Assembly (NCBI GenBank): GCA_937892315.1
Contig: CALAVF010000319.1
Coordinates: 1-9,078 of the forward strand
Source: an uncultured Prevotellaceae bacterium
GTDB taxonomy: Bacteria; Bacteroidota; Bacteroidia; Bacteroidales; Bacteroidaceae
Length of the DNA stretch: 9,078 nucleotides
Direction: 5' to 3'
The translations under genes were made by a program, and so were the position numbers. Numbering within the stretch: position 1 is the stretch's first letter; each line of letters starts with the position of its first letter. This document shows positions 1 to 5,955 of the stretch, one piece after another. Below the pieces are notes generated by a model. That model did no database searches, was not told where the DNA came from, and saw only the letters and a program-made list of their open reading frames with translations.

Positions 1-602
1 CATACGAGCAGGCGGGCGTGTCGCTGACGTATTTTGCTGACCAGCAGACGGACAGACACATCTTTGGGTGGGAAATGCCGACGAGTTATTTCCAGTCGTT
101 TCCTGCGGTGTTTGTGGTGCTGCTGGCTCCTGTGATGTCGCTGTTGTGGGATGTGCTGGGCAGGTGGGGGCATGAGCCTTCGTCGCCGATGAAGCAGGCG
201 ATAGGTTTGGGGTTGCTGTCGTTGGGGTATCTGTTCATCGCTCAGGGGGTGAAGGATGTGGAGCCGGGCATGAAGGTGAGCATGTGGTGGCTGACGGGTT
301 TGTACTTCATCCATACGTTGGGCGAGTTGAGCCTGTCGCCCATAGGTTTGTCGCTGGTGAGCAAGTTGTCGCCGAAGCATCTGGCAAGCCTGATGATGGG
401 TGTGTGGTTTCTGTCGTCGGCGGTGAGCAACATGCTGGCGGGGCAGTTGGCGACGTTGTATCCTGACGGGTCGCCGAAATCGCTGCTGGGCTTTCCCATC
501 GACTCGCTGGAGGATTTCTTCATGGTGTTTGTGGTGATGTCGGGTGTGGCTGCTGTGGCGTTGGCGTGCATGACGCCTGTGTTGAAGAGGATGATGCGGT
601 GA
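1..602 (+). CDS. POT/PTR-family proton-coupled peptide transporter, 3' part only
   Basis: Inner-membrane importer of di- and tripeptides of the proton-dependent oligopeptide transporter family (major facilitator superfamily). The reading frame is open from base 3, so the gene begins outside the window; 199 C-terminal residues are visible. The ATG/GTG-like codon at base 18 is internal, because the preceding codons (YEQAG, bases 3-17) already match the family, whose members carry an EQ(A/K)GxSLTxFAD-like stretch here. A second family hallmark, TLGELSLSPIGLSLVSKLSP, is at 315-374. About five hydrophobic membrane helices can be read, the last ending in the basic tail LKRMMR. The protein ends at a TGA at 600-602 and is followed by the inverted repeat at 627-723. 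Family assignment is firm. The exact substrate cannot be told from the C-terminal part; the ExxER-type proton-coupling motif of the first helix lies outside the window. Confidence 0.9.
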   Translation, partial: YEQAGVSLTYFADQQTDRHIFGWEMPTSYFQSFPAVFVVLLAPVMSLLWDVLGRWGHEPSSPMKQAIGLGLLSLGYLFIAQGVKDVEPGMKVSMWWLTGLYFIHTLGELSLSPIGLSLVSKLSPKHLASLMMGVWFLSSAVSNMLAGQLATLYPDGSPKSLLGFPIDSLEDFFMVFVVMSGVAAVALACMTPVLKRMMR

Positions 603-626
603 AAATGAAAAAGTGAAAAAAGGTAG

Positions 627-723
627 AAGTAAAAGTGAAAAGTGAAAAATTTGCTACCGCACGTGTTCGTCAACGGTCTATTTTACTGCTGCGGTAGCAA
701 ATTTTCATTTTTCACTTTTACTT
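627..723. repeat. Long imperfect inverted repeat, possible bidirectional terminator or palindromic element
   Basis: The left arm (627-661) and right arm (690-723) are reverse complements over about 34 bases with one mismatch and one single-base gap, around a 28-base spacer. The inner part is perfect: AATTTGCTACCGCA against TGCGGTAGCAAATT. The outer parts are A-rich on the left and T-rich on the right, so transcripts in either direction would form a GC-containing stem followed by a U-rich tract, as in a rho-independent terminator. The left flank (601-646) also carries several copies of AAAAGTGAAA-like units. It lies between the transporter stop and the next promoter, which suits a terminator. 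Arm length and spacer are larger than a typical terminator, so a short palindromic repeat family or MITE-like element is an alternative. Confidence 0.7.
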
Positions 724-739
724 TTTCACATAAAATTCC

Positions 740-747
740 TATCTTTG
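740..747 (+). promoter_or_regulatory. Bacteroidetes-type -7 promoter element (TATCTTTG)
   Basis: TATCTTTG at 740-747 matches the Bacteroidetes primary-sigma -7 consensus TAnnTTTG exactly. I see no good TTG-type -33 element at the usual distance; the upstream bases are the T-rich right arm of the inverted repeat. Transcription would start near 753-757, which puts an ATG at 752 outside or at the very edge of the transcript and favours the start at 785 for the next gene. It would drive the small gene and probably hypD. Confidence 0.6.
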
Positions 748-784
748 CACATTGTTGTACAACTCTCTAATATTTATCCTGACT

Positions 785-976
785 ATGAATCCAGAGATTG
801 ACATGATTAAGTGGTGGTCGGCACTGAGCATCGATAACAAGGTGAAGGTGTCGGGCAAGACCTACCCTGAATGCTCCGTATGGTGGAACAATCTGACCAT
901 CGAGGAGAAGTTGGCTACGAAGGAGGCTTCGGGCATCGAACGTGCCAAGAGGAACAAGACGAAAGGATTTACGTAA
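785..976 (+). CDS. Small unrecognised protein with duplicated WWxxL(S/T)I(D/E)xK motif
   Basis: A 63-residue soluble-looking protein that I do not assign to a named family. It contains two copies of one motif: WWSALSIDNK at residues 10-19 and WWNNLTIEEK at residues 33-42, 23 residues apart, followed by a basic tail (RAKRNKTKGF). There is no signal peptide or membrane segment. The start at 785 is preferred to the in-frame ATG at 752 because 752 coincides with the predicted transcription start and would add a hydrophobic stretch outside the repeat; ATG at 803 is also possible. The stop lies 20 bases before the hypD start codon at 997, so co-transcription is likely. Its role is unknown; a regulatory or partner role for the adjacent enzyme is only a guess. 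The duplicated motif, the AT-rich leader and the -7 element make it a credible gene despite its size. Confidence 0.65.
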   Translation: MNPEIDMIKWWSALSIDNKVKVSGKTYPECSVWWNNLTIEEKLATKEASGIERAKRNKTKGFT

Positions 977-996
977 AACTTTTTTAGATTAACTAT

Positions 997-3435
997 ATGG
1001 GAACTACTGTCGCTATGCGTGCTCCGCATAGCAAAATGAATTACACCCTTAAATATCCAGAGAATGAGGGTGGCATGAATGAACGTGTGAAGCGGTTGCA
1101 CCAGCAGAGCATCGACACGCCTACGACGCTGACGATTGAGCGTGCATTGATTGAGACGGCTTTCTACAAGGAGAACTATGGAAAGATGCCGAACTGCATC
1201 CTCCGTGCCCGCAATTTCTACGAGATTTGCAAGAAGAAGACAATCTATATAGGTAAAGACGAACTGATTGTGGGCGAACGCGGTCCTGTGCCCAAGGCGG
1301 TGCCGACATTCCCCGAACTGACGTGCCACACGGTGGAAGACCTCCACACGTTAGATACACGTGAGTTGCAGCCCTACCACATCAGCCAGGAGGACATCGA
1401 CACGTATGCCCGTGAGGTCATCCCTTATTGGGAGGGCAGGACACAGCGTGAACGCATCTTCAGCCATGTGAGCAAGGAGTGGGAAGAGGCATACCACGCA
1501 GGTGTGTTCACGGAATTTATGGAGCAGCGTGCGGGTGGTCACACGGCGATGGACGGAAAGATGTATCATCGTGGTCTGCTGGATTGCAAGGCACTCATCG
1601 CCAAGACGCTGGCAGAACTCGACTTCATCAACGACCCCGAAGCCACTGACAAGCAGCAGGAGTTGCAAGCGATGGACATCAGTTGCGACGCGGCGATTCT
1701 GTTTGCAGAACGTCATGCTGAGTTGGCAGAGAAGATGGCGGCAGAGGATACAAACCCACAGCGAAAGGAAGAACTGCTGAAGATTGCCGATGTGTGCCGT
1801 TGGGTTCCTGCCCATGCGCCAAGGGATATGCAGGAGGCGATTCAGATGTATTGGTTTGTGCATCTTGGCACGGTGACAGAGTTGAACGGATGGGACTGCA
1901 TGAACCCGGGACACATCGACCAACATCTTTATCCTTTCTACAAGAAAGGACTGGAAGATGGCACTATGACACGTGAGAAGGCGAAGGAACTGATTTCTTG
2001 CTTCTGGATTAAGTTCAACAACCAGCCGGCACCTCCGAAGGTGGGCATCACGGCATTGGAGAGCGGCACATATAACGATTTCACCAACATCAACATCGGC
2101 GGCATCGACAAGGATGGCAACAATGCCGTGAACGAACTTTCATACGTGATTCTGGAAGTGCAAGAGGAGTTGCACGAGTTGCAGCCAGGCTTGTCTATCC
2201 ATGTGAGCAAGGTGACACCTGATGAGTTTGTGATGGCTGGGGCGAAGGTGATTCGTCAGGGCCACGGCTACCCCTCGGTTTTCAACCCCGACACCTACAC
2301 GAAGGAACTGATGCGTCAGGGCAAAACGCAGGAGGATGCCAACGAAGGCGGTTGCTCGGGCTGCATCGAGGTGGGTGCGTTCGGCAAGGAAGCCTACATC
2401 TTGACGGGCTATCTGAACACGCCGAAGATACTGGAAATCACGCTCAACAACGGCATCGACCCGATGACGGGCAAGAAACTTGGCTTGGAGACGGGCGACC
2501 CTCGCACCTTCACTTCCTACGAACAACTGTATGACGCTTACCGCCAGCAGATGCTGTATTTCGTGAACATGAAACTGGCGGTGAACAACTATATCGAACG
2601 CATGTTCTCGCTCTATGCACCTGCCACGTTCCTGTCGCTCTTCATCGACGACTGCATCTCTCGTGGACGCGACTACTACAGCGGTGGTGCCCGATACAAC
2701 ACGACCTATATACAATGTACAGGACTCGGCACCATCACCGACTGCCTCTCTACGCTGAAGAAGCATGTGTTTGAGGACAAGAAGTTCACGATGGATGAAC
2801 TGCTGGAGGCTGTCAGCAAGAACTTTGAAGGGAGCGAGAAGATGAGGCAGTTCATCATGAACCGCACACCGTTCTTCGGCAATGATGATGAATATGCCGA
2901 CACGATAGCCGTGAAGGTCTATGACGACCTCGTGGATGCCATCGAAGGACATCCCAACACACGTGGCGGCAAGACGCAACTGAACATGCTCTCGACCACT
3001 TGCCACAACTACTTCGGCTCGGTATGTGGTGCATCGGTGAACGGACGTCTGGCGCATTTCGCCATCAGCGACGGAACCTCTCCCGCTCACGGAGCCGACA
3101 CGAACGGCCCTACGGCGGTCATCAAGTCGTTGGGCAAACTCGACCAGACAAAATCGGGCGGCACCTTGTTGAATGTGCGTTTCGTGCCCTCGCTCCTCAA
3201 GCGTGACGAAGACCTGAAGAAACTTGTCTCTCTCATCCGTGCCTACTTTTCAATGGGCGGTCACCACATCCAGTTCAACATTGTGGACACTCAGACCCTA
3301 CTCGATGCCCAGAAACTGCCGGAAGACTACAAGGACTTGCTCGTCCGCGTGGCAGGCTACTCCGACTACTTCAACGACATGACTGAACAGTTGCAGAACG
3401 AAATCATCGCACGAACGGAGAACGAGGAGTTTTAA
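997..3435 (+). CDS. hypD: Glycyl radical enzyme, trans-4-hydroxy-L-proline dehydratase (HypD)
   Basis: Cytoplasmic, oxygen-sensitive enzyme that removes water from trans-4-hydroxy-L-proline to give 1-pyrroline-5-carboxylate, which P5C reductase turns into proline. Its 812 residues contain a PFL-like domain (FMEQRAGGH at 174-182, ESGTYNDF at 355-362), the cysteine loop GGCSGCIE at 451-458, and the C-terminal glycyl radical motif VRVAGYSDYF at 783-792. Using C. difficile HypD numbering from memory, F152, H160, S334, D339, C434, E436, Y450, T645 and G765 correspond to F174, H182, S356, D361, C456, E458, Y472, T667 and G787, all at offset 22. E458 after the catalytic cysteine is also seen in other dehydratase-type glycyl radical enzymes, but the whole set favours HypD over glycerol, choline or propanediol enzymes. 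The constant offset suggests the first 20-26 residues are extra: in-frame ATGs at 1036 and 1075 would give 799 or 786 residues (C. difficile: 789). No activating enzyme gene is adjacent. Not the hydrogenase maturation protein also named HypD. Confidence 0.92.
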   Translation: MGTTVAMRAPHSKMNYTLKYPENEGGMNERVKRLHQQSIDTPTTLTIERALIETAFYKENYGKMPNCILRARNFYEICKKKTIYIGKDELIVGERGPVPKAVPTFPELTCHTVEDLHTLDTRELQPYHISQEDIDTYAREVIPYWEGRTQRERIFSHVSKEWEEAYHAGVFTEFMEQRAGGHTAMDGKMYHRGLLDCKALIAKTLAELDFINDPEATDKQQELQAMDISCDAAILFAERHAELAEKMAAEDTNPQRKEELLKIADVCRWVPAHAPRDMQEAIQMYWFVHLGTVTELNGWDCMNPGHIDQHLYPFYKKGLEDGTMTREKAKELISCFWIKFNNQPAPPKVGITALESGTYNDFTNINIGGIDKDGNNAVNELSYVILEVQEELHELQPGLSIHVSKVTPDEFVMAGAKVIRQGHGYPSVFNPDTYTKELMRQGKTQEDANEGGCSGCIEVGAFGKEAYILTGYLNTPKILEITLNNGIDPMTGKKLGLETGDPRTFTSYEQLYDAYRQQMLYFVNMKLAVNNYIERMFSLYAPATFLSLFIDDCISRGRDYYSGGARYNTTYIQCTGLGTITDCLSTLKKHVFEDKKFTMDELLEAVSKNFEGSEKMRQFIMNRTPFFGNDDEYADTIAVKVYDDLVDAIEGHPNTRGGKTQLNMLSTTCHNYFGSVCGASVNGRLAHFAISDGTSPAHGADTNGPTAVIKSLGKLDQTKSGGTLLNVRFVPSLLKRDEDLKKLVSLIRAYFSMGGHHIQFNIVDTQTLLDAQKLPEDYKDLLVRVAGYSDYFNDMTEQLQNEIIARTENEEF
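1012..1032 (+). promoter_or_regulatory. Perfect 8-bp hairpin at the 5' end of hypD
   Basis: GCTATGCG (1012-1019) and CGCATAGC (1025-1032) are perfect reverse complements around a 5-base loop (TGCTC). The hairpin lies 12 bases after the ATG at 997 and ends three bases before the ATG at 1036. If translation starts at 1036 or 1075, the hairpin is in the untranslated leader and could affect initiation or mRNA stability; if it starts at 997, it encodes the non-conserved residues AMRAPHS. The structure is clear in the sequence, its function is inferred. Confidence 0.55.
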
Positions 3436-3476
3436 CTACTGAGTTTAAGGCTTATTATAGGCTTGAGAAAAGAATT

Positions 3477-4577
3477 ATGAGACGGATTATTTTTGCAACG
3501 CTCTTGTTGATGGTGGCTTCAGAAGGCTTGATGGCTCAGAAGAAGGCACAACAAATGGCAGACTCGATTGTGAAATATCAGTTGAAGTCGGGCGGATGGC
3601 CAAAGAATCAGGATTGGTTGAAGGGTGTGAATCCGAAAGAGGCAAAGGAATGGCAGAAGTCGGGCGTGGGTTCGACGATTGATAACGGAGCGACGGTTTC
3701 AGAGATGAGGACGCTGGCGGAGGCTCTGAACAATACGTATAGGGTGGTGGAAGATGGCTTTGGCTGGATTGACAAGAAAGTGTTGGAAGAGCAGCGGGAG
3801 AAATATCGTGTCTCGTTCCGTCAAGGGCTGGCGTTCTTGCTGAAGATGCAGTATGAGAATGGCGGCTTTCCTCAGTTCTATCCAGAGAAACGAAAGGAGG
3901 ATTATTCATCGCAGATTACGTTTAACGACAATGCGACGGTGAATGTGCTGAAGTTGCTGCTGGAGGTGGCGACCGATGCAGAAGCCTTTGCAAACATGGG
4001 GATTGACAAGTCAATGAAAAAGAAGTGTCAGGCAGCATACGATAAGGGTATTCAATGCATTCTTGATTGCCAGATTCGTGTGGATGAAGAGGAACGGGTG
4101 TTGGAATATGGAACGGAGGCTTGGAAGCAGGGCAAGAAGACGGTGTGGTGTCAACAGCATGACAAGAAGACGCTGGCTCCTGTGAAGGCTCGTGCCTACG
4201 AACTTCCGTCTTACTCAGGCCATGGCGAAACGGTGGCACTTTTAGAATTGTTGATGGATATGCCGTATCCATCGACAGAATCGGAGGATGCGGTGAAATG
4301 TGCAGTGGAATGGCTGGAAGGACATGCTTTGAAAGATGTAGAGTTGGAGACGTTTACCAATGAGGAAGGGAAAAAGGACATTCGATTGGTGGAGAAGAAG
4401 GGTGCACCTATGCTATGGGCTCGTTTCTATGACTTGGGAAAGGCAGAACCCATGTATTGTGACCGTGACGGGATTCCACAGAAACACCTTTCGGACATCG
4501 GATATGAGCGTCGAAATGGTTACCAGTGGATAGGTGATAGTCCTCAGCGGATTATTGATAGATACAGAAAAAAGTAA
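3477..4577 (+). CDS. pelA: Secreted pectate lyase, polysaccharide lyase family 10
   Basis: Cleaves polygalacturonate (de-esterified pectin) by calcium-dependent beta-elimination. The 366-residue protein begins with a signal peptide (MRRIIFATLLLMVASEGLMAQ, probable cleavage around residues 20-21) without a lipobox cysteine, so it should reach the periplasm or be secreted. The rest is one PL10 catalytic domain: GGWPKN (39-44), TIDNGATVSEM (68-78), NGGFPQFYP (128-136), ITFNDNATVNVL (147-158), WCQQHD (224-229), ARAYELPSYSG (238-248), ARFYDL (315-320) and ERRNGYQWIG (344-353). By analogy with Cellvibrio Pel10A, D69/N70 and D151 are expected calcium or substrate ligands, R239 the likely catalytic base and R316 a substrate-binding arginine; these matches are by motif, not alignment. 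The gene follows hypD after 41 bases with no terminator visible, so read-through is possible. No carbohydrate-binding module and no SusC/SusD-like neighbour is seen, so it stands outside a classical polysaccharide utilisation locus in this window. Confidence 0.9.
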   Translation: MRRIIFATLLLMVASEGLMAQKKAQQMADSIVKYQLKSGGWPKNQDWLKGVNPKEAKEWQKSGVGSTIDNGATVSEMRTLAEALNNTYRVVEDGFGWIDKKVLEEQREKYRVSFRQGLAFLLKMQYENGGFPQFYPEKRKEDYSSQITFNDNATVNVLKLLLEVATDAEAFANMGIDKSMKKKCQAAYDKGIQCILDCQIRVDEEERVLEYGTEAWKQGKKTVWCQQHDKKTLAPVKARAYELPSYSGHGETVALLELLMDMPYPSTESEDAVKCAVEWLEGHALKDVELETFTNEEGKKDIRLVEKKGAPMLWARFYDLGKAEPMYCDRDGIPQKHLSDIGYERRNGYQWIGDSPQRIIDRYRKK

Positions 4578-4596
4578 TTTATAATAAAGAAACATT

Positions 4597-4920
4597 ATGG
4601 CAGAAAACAACAATCAGCAACTTCAGATTGAACTGAAGCCAGAGGTGGCAGAAGGTGTTTATTCAAACCTTGCCATCATTACTCACTCCAGCAGTGAGGT
4701 TATTACGGATTTTGTGCAGATGATGCCAGGCTTGCCTAAGGCACAGGTGAAAAGCCGCATCATCATGGCTCCTGAACATGCAAAACGCCTGCTTTTGGCT
4801 TTGCAGGACAATATCCAAAAGTATGAGAAACAGTTTGGAACAATCAAGTTGACGCAAGGACAGCAGCCGAGTGATGGTAGAACGATTGCCCCGTTCACCA
4901 TCAAAAAAGGCGAGGCTTAA
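4597..4920 (+). CDS. DUF3467 family small protein
   Basis: A 107-residue cytoplasmic protein matching the DUF3467 family that is widespread in Bacteroidetes. The recognisable core runs from residue 11 to 79: IELKPEVAEGVYSNLAIITH, then SSSEVITDFVQMMPG, KAQVKSRIIM and PEHAKRLLLALQDNIQKYE. There is no signal peptide or membrane segment. Its molecular function is not known to me. In Bacteroides genomes as I recall them this gene lies between rpoC and rpsL; here rpsL is still next downstream, but the gene upstream is a pectate lyase, 19 bases away. It ends about 60 bases before a rho-independent terminator, so it is probably the last gene of the preceding transcription unit. The start at 4597 follows an A/T-rich leader (AATAAAGAAACATT) and matches the family length. 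Confidence 0.9.
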   Translation: MAENNNQQLQIELKPEVAEGVYSNLAIITHSSSEVITDFVQMMPGLPKAQVKSRIIMAPEHAKRLLLALQDNIQKYEKQFGTIKLTQGQQPSDGRTIAPFTIKKGEA

Positions 4921-4981
4921 GCGGTGACATTGTCCTTACGTGCGCGTACATTAATTATATATATAATAAATAATAAAGAGT

Positions 4982-5022
4982 TTGCCATAGGCATCGAAGA
5001 GAGGTGTCTGTGGTAACTTTTT
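4982..5022 (+). terminator. Rho-independent terminator after the DUF3467 gene
   Basis: TTGCCATAGGCATC (4982-4995) can pair continuously with GGTGTCTGTGGTAA (5003-5016): 14 base pairs including four G-U wobbles, with a 7-base loop, followed by five T residues at 5018-5022. The wobbles pair only in the + strand transcript, which points to action on + strand transcription. It separates the upstream transcription unit from the rpsL promoter. Confidence 0.7.
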
Positions 5023-5153
5023 GTCCTAAAAAGTTTGATTTTGTAACATGAAGATTGCTTTTGGGTTCATTTTATTTGTTAAATAAATTTAAAATCAGTT
5101 GTTTTTGGGGTAATCTGTCAAAGAAGGTAAAAAATAAATCATCTAAAAATGTG
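5023..5153. other. AT-rich intergenic spacer with a short A/T palindrome
   Basis: Between the terminator and the rpsL promoter I find no credible reading frame or RNA gene. The one visible structure is TTTATTT-GTT-AAATAAA at 5071-5087, a perfect 7-bp A/T inverted repeat. It could be an upstream activating or protein-binding site for a strong ribosomal promoter, or simply low-complexity sequence. Confidence 0.35.
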
Positions 5154-5180
5154 TTGTTTGGCAGAAAAATCGTAACTTTG
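5154..5180 (+). promoter_or_regulatory. Promoter of the str (rpsL) operon
   Basis: TAACTTTG at 5173-5180 matches the Bacteroidetes -7 consensus TAnnTTTG. A TTG at 5154-5156, within GTTGTTTGG, can serve as the -33 element, with a 16-base gap that is slightly short; TTTG at 5157-5160 overlaps it. Transcription would begin around 5186-5190, giving rpsL an unusually long leader of about 230 bases. The position just downstream of a terminator supports it. Confidence 0.7.
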
Positions 5181-5201
5181 CACCACTTTTTGGAGTAGTG
5201 C

Positions 5202-5366
5202 GTGCCTTTGTTAGGTACATGACGTATCGTGTGGGATGATTTCGCCCTGTTGCGAGGGGCGTAAAGAGGTAAAAAGTTGACGATACTTAAATTTAGCACG
5301 AAGCAAAGCGAGCAGCTTACCACAAAGCAACGGATTCCCCTTCGGGTGGAAGGGAAAAGGTAGGCT
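5202..5366 (+). promoter_or_regulatory. Structured 5' leader RNA of rpsL, candidate r-protein autoregulatory element
   Basis: Three domains can be read in the leader. First, GTGCCT (5202-5207) pairs with AGGTAC (5213-5218). Second, GTATCGT (5224-5230) pairs perfectly with ACGATAC (5280-5286) and encloses CGCCC (5243-5247)/GGGCG (5257-5261). Third, AGCTTACC (5314-5321) pairs with GGTAGGCT (5359-5366, one wobble) and encloses TTCCCCTTC (5335-5343)/GAAGGGAA (5349-5356, one bulged C). After the last helix the sequence becomes unstructured and A/T-rich up to the start codon. Nested helices in an otherwise AT-rich gap are unlikely to be chance. Control of the operon by S7, S12 or another product, or an attenuator, is inferred; I cannot match it to a named RNA family. 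Confidence 0.55.
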
Positions 5367-5418
5367 CTCAAACAGAATGACAATAATTAAATAATAATAA
5401 TATAAAAAATTAAACAAA

Positions 5419-5799
5419 ATGCCTACTATTCAACAATTGGTAAGAAAAGGCCGTAAGGTGTTGGTAGACAAGAGCAAGTCTCCTGCTTTGGATTCTTGCC
5501 CACAGCGTCGCGGTGTTTGCGTGCGTGTGTACACTACAACTCCTAAGAAGCCTAATTCAGCGATGAGAAAGGTCGCTCGTGTTCGTTTGACAAACAAGAA
5601 GGAAGTAAACTCTTACATTCCGGGAGAAGGTCACAACCTTCAGGAGCACTCCATCGTGCTGGTGCGTGGTGGTCGTGTGAAGGATCTTCCAGGTGTACGT
5701 TATCACATCATTCGCGGTGCGCTTGATACCGCAGGTGTGGCAAGCCGCACACAGCGTCGTTCTAAATACGGTGCAAAGCGTCCAAAGGCTAAGAAGTAA
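5419..5799 (+). CDS. rpsL: 30S ribosomal protein S12
   Basis: Core component of the small ribosomal subunit at the decoding centre, contributing to tRNA selection and accuracy. The 126 residues align end to end with bacterial S12: [12 protein letters not shown] at the start, [20 protein letters not shown] from residue 27, the [13 protein letters not shown] stretch, [10 protein letters not shown], and [12 protein letters not shown], ending in a lysine-rich tail. Numbering is the same as in E. coli over the first half, and the lysines at 43 and 88 that mutate in streptomycin-resistant strains are both wild type here. D89, the residue methylthiolated in many bacteria, is present. It is the first gene of the str operon. 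It is followed by 156 bases that hold a hairpin, then rpsG. The start follows an A-rich leader without a Shine-Dalgarno site. Confidence 0.99.
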   Translation: MPTIQQLVRKGRKVLVDKSKSPALDSCPQRRGVCVRVYTTTPKKPNSAMRKVARVRLTNKKEVNSYIPGEGHNLQEHSIVLVRGGRVKDLPGVRYHIIRGALDTAGVASRTQRRSKYGAKRPKAKK

Positions 5800-5867
5800 T
5801 CCTTTTTCTTACAAAACAAAAAGAAACAACAGTTTTTTCACAACGTTTGGTTTGACGGAAATGCTTG

Positions 5868-5899
5868 AAGGGTTGAGTAAATGCCCTTGAGTGGGCGTT
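5868..5899 (+). promoter_or_regulatory. Alternative hairpins in the rpsL-rpsG spacer
   Basis: AATGCCC (5880-5886) pairs with GGGCGTT (5893-5899, one wobble) around a 6-base loop. An overlapping alternative pairs AAGGG (5868-5872) with CCCTT (5884-5888), so the two helices exclude each other. In E. coli the rpsL-rpsG spacer is the S7 target for translational feedback; a similar role here is an inference from position. No U-run follows, so termination is unlikely. Confidence 0.45.
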
Positions 5900-5955
5900 G
5901 AAGACACACACAATATGCAGCCTCAGACTAAAGAAAGATTAAATCAAACAAAAAA

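Noticed and set aside
242..673. 143-codon minus-strand frame opposite the transporter and inverted repeat
   Set aside because: It is a shadow of the transporter gene and its start would lie inside the spacer of the inverted repeat; the translation has no family resemblance.
752..784. Upstream ATG giving an 11-residue hydrophobic extension of the small protein
   Set aside because: It sits at the predicted transcription start of the TATCTTTG promoter, and the repeat motif begins well after the ATG at 785.
2140..3090. 316-codon open frame on the minus strand
   Set aside because: It lies fully antisense to the conserved core of hypD, its translation shows no recognisable domain, and long antisense frames are common opposite G/C-ending codons.
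3487..3909. Minus-strand frame opposite the pectate lyase
   Set aside because: Its serine- and proline-rich low-complexity translation is typical of a frame opposite a real gene, and the sense strand has clear PL10 motifs.
4932..4950. Short TACG-TGCG-CGTA hairpin after the DUF3467 stop
   Set aside because: Only four base pairs with no U-run; the terminator at 4982-5022 is far stronger.
5842..5849. AACGTTTG as a possible internal promoter for rpsG
   Set aside because: It differs from TAnnTTTG at the first base and has no TTG element at a suitable distance upstream.
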